From Timaviella obliquedivisa GSE-PSE-MK23-08B (GTDB lineage: Bacteria > Cyanobacteriota > Cyanobacteriia > Elainellales > Elainellaceae), in assembly GCA_019358855.1 (NCBI GenBank), contig JAHHII010000020.1, positions 1 through 59,898 of the forward strand: 59,898 bases of DNA, written 5' to 3'. Shown one piece after another: positions 8,884 to 16,688 of the stretch. The notes under the pieces are model-generated. The model did no database searches. It saw only the letters and a program-made list of their open reading frames with translations, and had not been told where the DNA came from. Positions within the stretch are counted from its first letter, which is position 1. Every line of letters begins with the position of its first letter. The position numbers were made by a program, and so were the translations under genes.

Positions 8884-9288
8884 ATGAAATCGCCTCACAA
8901 TTCTCAGAACTATGTTTTGGTCTTAGAGCAAAACTCTAAGGACTTACAGCCCTTGGAGTCATTGTTCCATCGGTTGAGTTGCTCAATGGTAGTCACAGAT
9001 TCTCCTGCTCAAGCAGTTGCTAGGGCTAGTCAGGTTCCACCATACCTCATCATTTTGTCGGGCAGTCAAAGTGCTTGGTCTGAAGAATTGATTCATCAAT
9101 TTCGTCACATTGCCGATGCTTGCGACGGCACCATTTTGGCGTTAACTGATTCCCATGCGCCTAGCTGGCAGCGGCAAGAAGATAACCCAGGCTTTGATGG
9201 CTTTTTGGTAAAGCCCTTGCATGGCGATGTGTTGGTGTCTTTGCTTCAGTCGGCACTGGCGCGAAAGAGCTATAGTTCAGAAAATTGA
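8884..9288 (+). CDS. Degenerate response-regulator receiver domain (no phospho-acceptor Asp)
   Basis: A 134-residue stand-alone protein with the length and secondary-structure pattern of a CheY-like receiver. Beta-1 reads VLVLEQNS where a typical receiver has two acidic residues; the phospho-acceptor position after beta-3 reads LIILSGSQS, with Ser or Gly (about 59-60) where Asp is expected; the Thr of beta-4 (LALTDS) and the Lys of beta-5 (FLVKPL, Lys110) are kept. It should therefore not be phosphorylated in the usual way and may act as a constitutive or protein-binding pseudo-receiver. The polysaccharide deacetylase starts 42 bp downstream on the same strand. Confidence 0.75.
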   Translation: MKSPHNSQNYVLVLEQNSKDLQPLESLFHRLSCSMVVTDSPAQAVARASQVPPYLIILSGSQSAWSEELIHQFRHIADACDGTILALTDSHAPSWQRQEDNPGFDGFLVKPLHGDVLVSLLQSALARKSYSSEN

Positions 9289-9330
9289 TGAAGCCACAAA
9301 ATCGATTTCGGAAACCCGATTCATTGCAAC

Positions 9331-10038
9331 GTGCAGCTAGCTCCTGTTTATCCTCTGTTATATAAGGTTCTTAAACCTGTGTTCCCAGGTTGCCTATGGT
9401 CAGGGCGATCGGACATCAAAGCGATCGCCCTCACTATTGATGATGGGCCGCACCCTGCTCATACTCTGCGGCTTCTGAAAGTCCTTGAGCACTACCAGAT
9501 ACAAGCTAACTTTTTCTGGTTGGGGGTTTGTGTACAACGCTTTCCAGAAATTGCGAGAGCCGTTTGGCAGCAGGGTCACTGGATTGGACTCCATGGCTAT
9601 GATCATCGCTCTTTTCCGCAGCTTTCATCAGTGGCGTTACAACAAAGTTTAGTTGAAACCCAACAGGCGATCGCCCAATCTTGCCAACTCGATTTTATTG
9701 AGGTTCAACAGCGTATCCGAGATGTGCGTCCGCCTAATGGATTGTTTCTGCCACAGACTCTTGTTGATCTAGAGCGGTGGAACTATCGCCCTGTGATGTG
9801 GAGTGTCGTTCCTGAAGACTGGGTGCGTCCAGGAATAGAGGTGGCGGCTAGACGAATCTTAAGTCAGGTGCAAAATGGCTCATTGATTGTGCTGCACGAT
9901 GGCTGTTGTGGCGGCGATGATGTGGCGGCGATCGCGGCTCAGGTCATTCCGCTTCTTCTACAACAAGGGTATCAATTTGTGACGATCGATGAACTTTGGC
10001 AACAGCGCCTCTTACCTCTGCCAACAAGCACAAAATAA
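9331..10038 (+). CDS. Polysaccharide deacetylase (NodB homology domain, CE4)
   Basis: A 235-residue carbohydrate esterase 4 protein removing N- or O-acetyl groups from polysaccharide or peptidoglycan. Motif 1 LTIDDGPHP contains the catalytic and metal Asp pair, motif 2 HGYDHRSF the two metal His, motif 3 RPPNGLF the Arg groove residue, and motif 5 IVLHDG the catalytic His. There is no clear signal peptide, which is unusual for a wall-acting enzyme. The start is a GTG at 9331 chosen because homology begins soon after. Adjacent to the pseudo-receiver upstream and convergent with the CPBP protease gene. Confidence 0.85.
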   Translation: MQLAPVYPLLYKVLKPVFPGCLWSGRSDIKAIALTIDDGPHPAHTLRLLKVLEHYQIQANFFWLGVCVQRFPEIARAVWQQGHWIGLHGYDHRSFPQLSSVALQQSLVETQQAIAQSCQLDFIEVQQRIRDVRPPNGLFLPQTLVDLERWNYRPVMWSVVPEDWVRPGIEVAARRILSQVQNGSLIVLHDGCCGGDDVAAIAAQVIPLLLQQGYQFVTIDELWQQRLLPLPTSTK

Positions 10039-10045
10039 TTTTTCT

Positions 10046-10633
10046 TCAACGGCTTCTATCGAGTTTCCACAGACAGGCGGAGACTAAATTTGTTGTGACA
10101 TGAGCGGCAATGGGAACTAGTAAACTTCCGGTAGCCACCGCACTGTAGCCCAAAACTCCACCCATGATCGTTGCCCAAATGACGTAGGGAAGGTGTTGAC
10201 TACCGCTAAAGTGCATCACACCAAAGCAAGCGCTGGAAATGAGAACGCCGAACCAGGTCAAGCCAATTGCAGGCAGCATCACCCCTCGAAACAGTAGCTC
10301 TTCGCTCATGCCAGGGAGTAAGCCTAGCCAAATCAAGTCTATCCAGTTGAGCGGTTTGAGCACCATTGCCAGGTAAAAGTCTGCACTTTGGCGATAGGCA
10401 GCCCAAACCCGATAGGCGATCGCGCTAGCTGCCGTAATTCCTAGCCCCAGAGCAATGCCTATAAGGAGCGATCGTCCTCCCGCCCACCTCATCGGCAGCA
10501 TTTCAGTTGGGTCAAAAAGTAGCCATAGGCGAGAAACAATGAGCAACACAACGGCAGTCACTCCCATCGCAATCAAAATTTGAATGCGCGTGAGTGTCTC
10601 GGTGCTAGGAGTGGGAGGGGTTTGCTGGGACAC
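10046..10633 (-). CDS. CPBP family intramembrane glutamic metalloprotease
   Basis: Polytopic membrane protein with the CPBP/Abi signature: EELLFRG (motif 1, catalytic Glu pair), FGVMHFSG (motif 2) and HVTTNL (motif 3). The family includes Rce1-type prenyl-protein proteases and bacteriocin-immunity proteins; the substrate here is unknown. The frame extends to an ATG at 10711, but the extra 26 residues are a poorly conserved-looking hydrophobic stretch with no good ribosome binding site, so I prefer the GTG at 10633 (about 195 residues). The start is uncertain. It lies tail-to-tail with the deacetylase, 7 bp apart. Confidence 0.8.
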   Translation of the reverse strand: MSQQTPPTPSTETLTRIQILIAMGVTAVVLLIVSRLWLLFDPTEMLPMRWAGGRSLLIGIALGLGITAASAIAYRVWAAYRQSADFYLAMVLKPLNWIDLIWLGLLPGMSEELLFRGVMLPAIGLTWFGVLISSACFGVMHFSGSQHLPYVIWATIMGGVLGYSAVATGSLLVPIAAHVTTNLVSACLWKLDRSR

Positions 10634-10862
10634 TTTTATAATTACAAACAGAAAATTACAAACGAAAATTAAAAGAGAGTATGAATTACACGCTACCACT
10701 TTAGAAAACATCTTTGCGATCGAAAAAGCTTACAGATGTAGTTTTCCTGAGCGAGGCATTGCACCGGTTTACTGCTGAGACGACAGCGTTGCGGATACAA
10801 TCAATATCTGTAGATTGTGAGGAGAACGGCTGTGTTCTACCCCACTTTATCCAAGGGCAGCC

Positions 10863-11753
10863 ATGTTACTCGATATTGCAAGCCTGATGACTCAATCGGA
10901 GATGGCTCAACTCGCTTCTCCAGGGCCCATGATTGGTTCTTTGCCGATTCGCTGGTATGGGTTGCTGATCGCCTCTGCGGTTTTAATTGGGGTTAGTTTA
11001 TCGACCTATTTGGCAAAACGGCGCGGCGTAAACCCAGATTTGATCAGTGACTTGGCAATTTGGTTGGTCGTTGCTGCTATTCCCTGTGCGCGGCTTTACT
11101 ATGTTGCGTTTGAGTGGGAAAGTTATGCTTCTCGTCCGGCAGAGATCTTGGCAATTTGGCATGGAGGCATTGCCATTCATGGAGCGCTGATTGGTGGTGC
11201 GCTTGCCAGCTTAATTTTTGCCAAGCTGAACAAAATTTCGTTTTGGGTGCTAGCCGATTTAGTTGCACCGTCTGTAATTTTGGGTCAGGCGATCGGGCGA
11301 TGGGGTAATTTTTTCAACTCTGAGGCATTTGGTCGTCCGACCGATTTGCCTTGGAAGTTGTACATTCCTCCAGCCCAACGACCCAATGATTATGCTCAGT
11401 TTGAGTACTTCCACCCTACGTTTCTTTACGAATCGCTGTGGAACTTGGGTGTATTTGCTATTTTGCTAACGCTGTTTTTTCGGGGGTTGAAGCCCCACAG
11501 TAAGCTCAAGAATGGCACCTTAATTCTTACCTACTTGTTAGCGTATAGCTTGGGACGGTTTTGGATTGAAGGACTGCGGATGGATAGTTTAATGCTAGGA
11601 TCTTTGCGGATTGCTCAATTTGTTAGCTTGTTAGGCATTGTTTTGGGGAGTGGAGGATTGTTTTGGCTGTACAAAATGCGACGATCGCTCCCCGATGTGA
11701 TTTCACCAGATGCATCTTTAGGAAACTCCTCTTCAGGCAGAACTAAAGTTTAA
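10863..11753 (+). CDS. lgt: Prolipoprotein diacylglyceryl transferase
   Basis: A 296-residue integral membrane enzyme that transfers diacylglycerol from phosphatidylglycerol to the lipobox Cys of prolipoproteins. Key signatures are [13 protein letters not shown] (essential His region) and [13 protein letters not shown] (Lgt signature with catalytic Arg/Asn), plus the late [13 protein letters not shown] motif. About seven transmembrane helices are visible. The length is usual for cyanobacterial Lgt. The ATG at 10863 is followed by a short leader before the first helix; [10 protein letters not shown]-like homology starts around residue 22. Confidence 0.93.
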   Translation: MLLDIASLMTQSEMAQLASPGPMIGSLPIRWYGLLIASAVLIGVSLSTYLAKRRGVNPDLISDLAIWLVVAAIPCARLYYVAFEWESYASRPAEILAIWHGGIAIHGALIGGALASLIFAKLNKISFWVLADLVAPSVILGQAIGRWGNFFNSEAFGRPTDLPWKLYIPPAQRPNDYAQFEYFHPTFLYESLWNLGVFAILLTLFFRGLKPHSKLKNGTLILTYLLAYSLGRFWIEGLRMDSLMLGSLRIAQFVSLLGIVLGSGGLFWLYKMRRSLPDVISPDASLGNSSSGRTKV

Positions 11754-11758
11754 CAGGC

Positions 11759-11852
11759 AAAAAAAATCCCAGAGGAAACCTCCAGGATTTGAATCAGGGT
11801 GCATCTACCAGTCACCTTTACGCAGTAGGTAGGAGATGTCCGGTGATTGTTT
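11759..11852 (-). ncRNA. Probable small RNA, copy 1 of a tandem pair, with intrinsic terminator
   Basis: Read on the minus strand, a stem-loop (CCTGGAGG-TTT-CCTCTGGG) is followed by a run of eight T at 11766-11759, a good intrinsic terminator. Upstream the segment contains ACCGGACAT (about 11846-11838), a small hairpin ACCTAC-TGC-GTAAAGGT, and GGTAGATGCACCCTGATTCA. These blocks recur in the same order in copy 2. A -10-like TATGAA lies at 11864-11859, putting a start near 11852. No protein frame fits. It could instead be read as an lgt terminator, but the T-run lies on the opposite strand. No known family was recognised. Confidence 0.6.
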
Positions 11853-11921
11853 ACAGAGTTCATACAGTCTTTACGCGAACGCAGAAGTTATAAGGATTCT
11901 TCTAAAAACTTTTGCTCTATC

Positions 11922-12028
11922 CAAAGAAAGACCCCAGAGGAAATCCTCTGGGGCTTGAATCAGGGTGCATCTACCAGCTACTTTTACTCACAGTAAACAG
12001 AATGTCCGGTATTCACATTGGTAGTTTA
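11922..12028 (-). ncRNA. Probable small RNA, copy 2 of a tandem pair, with intrinsic terminator
   Basis: Same architecture as the copy 170 bp away: ACCGGACAT at about 12012-12004, a small hairpin TTTAC-TGTGA-GTAAA, the conserved GGTAGATGCACCCTGATTCA block, then a terminator stem CCCCAGAGG-ATTT-CCTCTGGGG followed by TCTTTCTTT. Stems are kept while their bases differ from copy 1, and loops and the single-stranded block are identical, which is what selection on RNA structure produces. The TGTAAAC word at the presumed 5' end is shared and follows an AT-rich -10-like TAAAGAAT (12040-12032). Located between lgt and cobM, opposite to both. Confidence 0.6.
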
Positions 12029-12138
12029 CACATTCTTTAAAAGAGGGCATCTTTTTTTAAGGGCTTATCGAAGGTGGATAAGTTTTAGGGTAACCAAAAA
12101 AGTTGCCATTGCTCAAGTTTATTCTCTGACATTACCCC

Positions 12139-12963
12139 ATGAGTACTATTCGTTTAGAGCCAAAAGTGTACATTGTGGGTGCAGGGCCCGGTGACCCCGA
12201 TTTATTGACCGTAAAGGCTCAAACGCTTTTGCAAAATGCCGACGTAATTCTGTTTGCCGACTCCCTTGTGCCCCGCCAAATTTTGCAGTGGGTGCAGCCG
12301 GATGCAGAAGTCATTCGGACTGCCAATAAGACTTTAGAGGAAATTTTGCCTTTAATGATTGACCGAGTGCGATCGCGTCTTTCGGTCGTGCGGCTTCATT
12401 CAGGCGATCCTAGTCTCTATAGTGCTGCCTCCGAGCAAATGCAGGCACTCGCGGCTGCCGAAATTCCTTTTGAAGTGATTCCTGGCATTAGTGCCTTTCA
12501 ACTTGCGGCTGCTCGTCTTAAGGTAGAGTTGACGGTTCCCGAGCTGGTGCAGACTATTATTCTGACACGCATCAGCGGACATACCCGTGTTCCTGAAACA
12601 GAAGACCTTAGTGCCCTCGCAGCCCATCAAGCGACCCTTTGCCTTTACCTTAGTGCCCGCCATGTCCAAGCCGCGCAAAATAAGCTGATGCAGCACTATC
12701 CCAGCGATTGCCCGGTGGCAGTTTGCTTTCGTTTAGGCTGGCAAGATGAAAAGCTTTGGGTGGTGCCGCTGAGCGAAATGACAGCAATTACAGAGCGAGA
12801 AAACTTGGTGAGGACAACCCTATATGTGATCAGTCCGGCGTTGGAACTGGCGGGAAATGTGGATGGCAGCGGGTTTAAAGGAAACAGATTTAAGAACGAT
12901 GGGGGGCGATCGCGTCTTTATAATCCTGACCACGCACATATTTTTCGCCCCAAAGAACCTTAG
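12139..12963 (+). CDS. cobM: Precorrin-4 C11-methyltransferase
   Basis: A 274-residue SAM-dependent tetrapyrrole methylase (CobM/CbiF class) acting at C-11 of precorrin-4 in cobalamin synthesis. The N-terminal signature VYIVGAGPGDPDLLTVKA and the LHSGDPSLYSA segment define the family, and ELVQTIILTRISGHTRVP is typical of CobM. The C-terminal ~30 residues beyond the methylase fold are basic and variable. It stands alone without other cob genes; no cobalamin riboswitch is recognisable in the leader. Confidence 0.92.
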   Translation: MSTIRLEPKVYIVGAGPGDPDLLTVKAQTLLQNADVILFADSLVPRQILQWVQPDAEVIRTANKTLEEILPLMIDRVRSRLSVVRLHSGDPSLYSAASEQMQALAAAEIPFEVIPGISAFQLAAARLKVELTVPELVQTIILTRISGHTRVPETEDLSALAAHQATLCLYLSARHVQAAQNKLMQHYPSDCPVAVCFRLGWQDEKLWVVPLSEMTAITERENLVRTTLYVISPALELAGNVDGSGFKGNRFKNDGGRSRLYNPDHAHIFRPKEP

Positions 12964-13035
12964 AGCTTTGTCTTAAGGCTTGGCTCTCTAAAACCTCGCT
13001 AAAATAAAGGTATTAAGAAATACAAACAAAATCTC

Positions 13036-14562
13036 ATGGAAAGTCTTCGCACAAACGCAAAGCGTCGAGTGGTCGTTGTGGGAGCCGGAATTGGGGGATT
13101 GACGGCAGCGGCGCTTCTAGCACATCGGGGCTATCAGGTATTGGTGCTAGACCAAGCGATCGTTCCAGGTGGCTGCGCTTCTACATTTCAGCGGCGCGGC
13201 TTTACATTTGATGTGGGCGCGACCCAAGTAGCTGGACTGGAACCCGGCGGTATTCACCACCGAATTTTTTCAGAACTAGACATTGAGTCGCCTGCCGCTA
13301 CCTTCTGTGATCCGGCTTGCGCCGTGTATCTGCCGGGTGAAACTGAACCCATTAGCGTTTGGCGTGACCCCGATCGCTGGAAAGCCGAGCGCCAACGTCA
13401 GTTTCCGGGCAGTGAACCCTTCTGGCAGTTATTGTCCGATCTATTTCGCTATAGCTGGGCGTTTCAATCCCGCGATCCAATTTTACCGCCGCGTAATGTC
13501 TGGGATTTTCTGCAACTGGTGCAAGCCGTTCGCCCCGATACGCTGATGACGTTGCCCTATACTTTTTCCACGGTGGGGCAAATGTTGCGCTTGTATCGCT
13601 TAGGGAACGATCGCCGCCTCAAAACTTTTCTGGATTTGCAGCTAAAGCTTTACTCTCAAGTAAATTCTGACGAGACCGCTTTACTGTATGCAGCAACTGC
13701 TCTGGGCGTTTCGCAAGCGCCCTTGGGGCTATATCACTTGCAGGGCAGCATGCAGGCATTGAGCGATCGCCTCGTGACTTCCCTAGAGCGGGATGGCGGT
13801 AAGCTGTTAATGCGCCATTCTGTGCAGAAAATTAACGGCGACCCCTTGCGGGCATCGGCAACCGCTCGCAGCGTCGAGATTCGCGACCAAAAAACGGGCG
13901 AAGTTTGGACAGAACCCGCTGATCATGTGGTGGCAAACGTCACCGTTCAAAACCTGGTGCAGCTTCTGGGCGACCAAGTTTCCCCCGGATATCAGCACCG
14001 AGTCGAAAAACTGCCCTCTGCTTCGGGTGCCTTTGTCGTGTACCTGGGTGTTAAGCAAGCCGCGATTCCTCCAAACTGCCCGCCCCATCTGCAATTTTTG
14101 TATGACTATGAGGGTCCCATTGCTGAAAATAACTCTCTCTTTGTTTCTGTAAGCCATGCAGGAGATGGGCGCGCTCCAGAAGGGTGTGCTACGGTGATTG
14201 CTTCTTCGTTTACTGATCCAACTGCCTGGGCACAGTGCCAGGATTACGAAGGGTTAAAGCAGCAGTACACCGAAACGGCAATCGCCCGTTTATCGCAGTT
14301 TTTTGACCTCACCTCCGATACAGTGGTCTACACTGAAGCCGCCACGCCCAGAACCTTTGCGCAATATACAGGGCGCGATCGCGGCGTAGTCGGCGGCATT
14401 GGGCAGCGAGTCGGAACATTTGGGCCCTTCGGTTTTGCCAATCGCACACCCATTCAGAATCTTTGGCTAGTGGGCGACTCTACCCACCCCGGCGAAGGAA
14501 CCGCTGGGGTCAGCTATTCAGCATTAACTGTTGTCCGCCAGATTGAGGCAGGGGAGCAGTAA
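13036..14562 (+). CDS. crtD: CrtI-type carotenoid desaturase, probably C-3',4' desaturase
   Basis: A 508-residue FAD-dependent oxidoreductase of the phytoene-desaturase superfamily. The Rossmann FAD motif is VVVVGAGIGGLTAAALLAHRG (about 12-32), followed by VPGGCASTF; the C-terminal FAD contact is LWLVGDSTHPGEGTAGVSYS. Overall order and length agree with cyanobacterial CrtD, which desaturates the C-3',4' bond in myxoxanthophyll (myxol glycoside) synthesis. A general carotene isomerase/desaturase is the alternative, but CrtH and CrtQ differ in these motifs. 72 bp downstream of cobM. Confidence 0.85.
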   Translation: MESLRTNAKRRVVVVGAGIGGLTAAALLAHRGYQVLVLDQAIVPGGCASTFQRRGFTFDVGATQVAGLEPGGIHHRIFSELDIESPAATFCDPACAVYLPGETEPISVWRDPDRWKAERQRQFPGSEPFWQLLSDLFRYSWAFQSRDPILPPRNVWDFLQLVQAVRPDTLMTLPYTFSTVGQMLRLYRLGNDRRLKTFLDLQLKLYSQVNSDETALLYAATALGVSQAPLGLYHLQGSMQALSDRLVTSLERDGGKLLMRHSVQKINGDPLRASATARSVEIRDQKTGEVWTEPADHVVANVTVQNLVQLLGDQVSPGYQHRVEKLPSASGAFVVYLGVKQAAIPPNCPPHLQFLYDYEGPIAENNSLFVSVSHAGDGRAPEGCATVIASSFTDPTAWAQCQDYEGLKQQYTETAIARLSQFFDLTSDTVVYTEAATPRTFAQYTGRDRGVVGGIGQRVGTFGPFGFANRTPIQNLWLVGDSTHPGEGTAGVSYSALTVVRQIEAGEQ

Positions 14563-14596
14563 CTTACTTAGTAACTTAACTATTAACAAACTGGTC

Positions 14597-14959
14597 TTAA
14601 CCCTGGATCATCTGCTCAGAAATCCAGCTTAGATAGGGCGATGACCCGAGATCAATAGGTAATGCAATAATCTCAGGAACTTCGTAGGAGTGGAGTTCTC
14701 GCACTTTGGCTTCAAGCTGTGAAAAGTTGCGTAGATCGGTTTTGATCATCAGTTGCCATTCGGCTTCGTTATGGACTTTGCCGTTCCAGGTATAGAGCGA
14801 GTGAATGGGCATTAAACTAACACACGCAGCCAGCTTAAACTGAAGGAGAGCCTGGGCGATCGCTTCTCCCTCGCTTTGGGAAGATGCGGTCACTAACACT
14901 AAACCGTATTGTTTTAAGCTGTTCTGTTTTAAATTAGCCTGTTCTAAATCTTGCATCAT
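14597..14959 (-). CDS. cutA: Divalent-cation tolerance protein CutA
   Basis: Small trimeric ferredoxin-fold protein of the CutA1 family. The recognisable order is LVLVTASSQSEGEAIAQAL, KLAACVSLMPIHSLYTWNGKV, EWQLMIKTD, and HSYEVPEIIALPI. Its physiological role in bacteria is not settled; copper-tolerance and signalling roles have been proposed for the family. The frame runs to 15001, but that would overlap the divergent gene at 14984, and homology starts at about residue 33, so I prefer one of the adjacent ATGs at 14959/14956. The residues ahead of the core hold a short internal near-repeat (NLKQNSLKQ). Confidence 0.88.
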   Translation of the reverse strand: MMQDLEQANLKQNSLKQYGLVLVTASSQSEGEAIAQALLQFKLAACVSLMPIHSLYTWNGKVHNEAEWQLMIKTDLRNFSQLEAKVRELHSYEVPEIIALPIDLGSSPYLSWISEQMIQG

Positions 14960-14983
14960 ATTATCAAGCCTTAGAGAGTTGAC

Positions 14984-15382
14984 ATGGATAGTATCTCTCA
15001 AACTTTACTGGAACCAGTGTTTAAATCCGTTCAGGCATGGCTAGCAACGCACCCAGTCATTGCCTGGGCGATGAGCCATCCCCTATGGGCGATCGCGCTC
15101 TTGTTCATTGCTCTGCTGCTGAGTTGGGGCTTATTAGGAGCGATCGCCCGACTGGTTCAACAAGCCTGGTTGCTCATTCTGCAAGCGCCCCTAAAACTGT
15201 TGCAATGGCTCTTCAGAGGTTTGTTCAAAGCCATTCCCAAAAGAGTATTGGCTGAGGAACCGACGGCTCTGGAACAACGTGAACAACGATTGCTAGAAAC
15301 ATTAAATCGTCTAGAGGCATTGCAGCAAGAGCAAGAAGAACTGATGCAAGAAGTTAAAACAATTTTGATGTTGAAAAGTTAA
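14984..15382 (+). CDS. Small membrane protein with C-terminal coiled coil, unknown function
   Basis: A 132-residue protein. Residues about 31-58 form a strong transmembrane helix (LWAIALLFIALLLSWGLLGA), continued by an amphipathic hydrophobic stretch to about 80. The last ~45 residues are a Glu/Gln/Leu heptad coiled coil (LETLNRLEALQQEQEELMQEV). No catalytic motif is present. It is followed 15 bp later by another membrane protein and is divergent to cutA. I recognise it only as a cyanobacterial-style hypothetical; scaffold or adaptor roles are guesses. Confidence 0.7.
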   Translation: MDSISQTLLEPVFKSVQAWLATHPVIAWAMSHPLWAIALLFIALLLSWGLLGAIARLVQQAWLLILQAPLKLLQWLFRGLFKAIPKRVLAEEPTALEQREQRLLETLNRLEALQQEQEELMQEVKTILMLKS

Positions 15383-15397
15383 GGAAAGATTCATATC

Positions 15398-16042
15398 ATG
15401 CAGAAAAAAATTGCGCTCTGGGCACTTTGGCTGGGATTTATCATTTACGCCTTTTTCCTAGCCCCTCCTGAAAGTCCTGAAACCTGGACAGTGATTCAAA
15501 ATCTTTCTACAGGCAAATTCCAAGGTATCAACCCTCTAGTGATTTCTGTATTCAATCTTCTGGGTGTTATACCGTTACTGTATAGCTGTTTAATCTACAT
15601 TGACGGCAGAGTGCAAAAGGTTCCAGCTTGGCCTTTCTCAGTCGGTTCATTTGTGGTGGGGGCTTTTGCCCTAATTCCTTACCTGGCACTACGCGAACCG
15701 AATGATACGTTTGTAGGGCAGAAGAATGCGTGGTTGAAGATCATGGATTCGCGATGGACAGGAGGAATAGTCGCGATCGCGACTCTCACTCTGTTATTTT
15801 ACGGACTAATGAACGGGGATTGGAATGATTTTGTGCAACAGTGGCAAACCAGCCGATTCGTTAATGTGACAAGCTTGGATTTTTGTTTAGTGTGCTTGCT
15901 GTTTCCCGTTTTGCTAGGAGACGACATGACCCGAAGAGGCTTAAAAGATCGACGAATTTTTTGGGCGGTTGCGCTCGTGCCGTTACTGGGAGCGATCGCC
16001 TATGTCACACTGCGTCCACCTTTAATAGTTCCAGAAAATTAA
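15398..16042 (+). CDS. Conserved polytopic membrane protein, unknown function
   Basis: A 214-residue protein with about six hydrophobic segments: residues 5-22, 46-66 (PLVISVFNLLGVIPLLYSCL), 78-95, 120-136, 155-170 and 188-205. The hydrophilic loop after helix 3 carries REPNDTFVG. Proteins of this general look are shared by cyanobacteria and chloroplasts, but I do not recognise a characterised homologue. It probably shares a transcript with the coiled-coil membrane protein 15 bp upstream and ends close to a terminator that belongs to the opposing RRM gene. Confidence 0.72.
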   Translation: MQKKIALWALWLGFIIYAFFLAPPESPETWTVIQNLSTGKFQGINPLVISVFNLLGVIPLLYSCLIYIDGRVQKVPAWPFSVGSFVVGAFALIPYLALREPNDTFVGQKNAWLKIMDSRWTGGIVAIATLTLLFYGLMNGDWNDFVQQWQTSRFVNVTSLDFCLVCLLFPVLLGDDMTRRGLKDRRIFWAVALVPLLGAIAYVTLRPPLIVPEN

Positions 16043-16044
16043 CC

Positions 16045-16072
16045 CAAAAAAAGCAGGCGTAATGCCTGCTTT
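16045..16072 (-). terminator. Intrinsic terminator of the RRM gene
   Basis: Stem AAGCAGGC (16051-16058) pairs with GCCTGCTT (16064-16071) around a 5-nt loop. On the minus strand it is followed by a seven-T run (16052-16046), placing it as the terminator of the RNA-binding protein gene. On the plus strand only TTTCC follows, so it may also act weakly for the membrane-protein operon. Confidence 0.8.
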
Positions 16073-16105
16073 CCAGAAACTTTAAGCCAGAATTAGGCTT
16101 GACAG

Positions 16106-16432
16106 TTACCAGCGATTCCCACCACCCGAACGACTGAAGCCATCCCGGTTGTCACCTCCGCGATCGCCAGAGAAAGAACGCTTATTGTCTTCACGGGGTC
16201 TGGCTTTGCTGACTCGCATATCACGACCCATCCACTCAGCGCCATCTAGGGCTTCAATGGCTGCTGTTTCCTCGGTTTCAGCTTCCATTTCTACAAAGGC
16301 AAAGCCTCGGACTTTACCCGTTTCCCGATCGGTGGGCAAAGACAAGCTTTTGACCGTTCCATGCTCTGCAAAAACTTTCGATAGTTCGTCCTGAGTGACC
16401 CCATAAGCGAGGTTTCCAACATAAATAGACAT
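16106..16432 (-). CDS. RRM-type RNA-binding protein (Rbp family)
   Basis: About 108 residues with one RNA recognition motif: RNP2 is IYVGNL right after the start and RNP1 is RGFAFVEME. A Gly/Arg/Asp-rich tail (SGDRGGDNRDGFSRSGGGNRW) follows, as in the cold-inducible glycine-rich Rbp proteins of cyanobacteria. Such proteins bind mRNA and help in cold acclimation and thylakoid-mRNA localisation. The frame extends to 16504, but the RRM begins at MSIYVGNL, so ATG 16432 is the start. The long upstream stretch to the divergent gene probably contains a structured cold-responsive leader, which is inference. Confidence 0.92.
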   Translation of the reverse strand: MSIYVGNLAYGVTQDELSKVFAEHGTVKSLSLPTDRETGKVRGFAFVEMEAETEETAAIEALDGAEWMGRDMRVSKARPREDNKRSFSGDRGGDNRDGFSRSGGGNRW

Positions 16433-16688
16433 ATTGCGCGTCTCCAATAATGGTGTAGGGCGTGTAGCGAAGGTTATAAATTCGGGAGAACGCCTACAAG
16501 TCAATGAAAACGAATCGCGTCCGAAAATCTCTTCAGGCTTACCAATGTAACACAGCCATGAAAGAATGGAAGAACACTAGAACTCTTTTAGAGAACAAGA
16601 CTAGTCATAGGTTCTAACATAGGGATTAGGGATACACCCTATTAGTTCAGCAGCCCCTCTATCATTGACTCTGAGCAGGATTGAAGCT

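Noticed and set aside
11759-11810. Reading copy 1 of the hairpin as a plain lgt terminator
   Set aside because: The T-run is on the opposite strand and the same architecture repeats 170 bp away with further conserved sequence.
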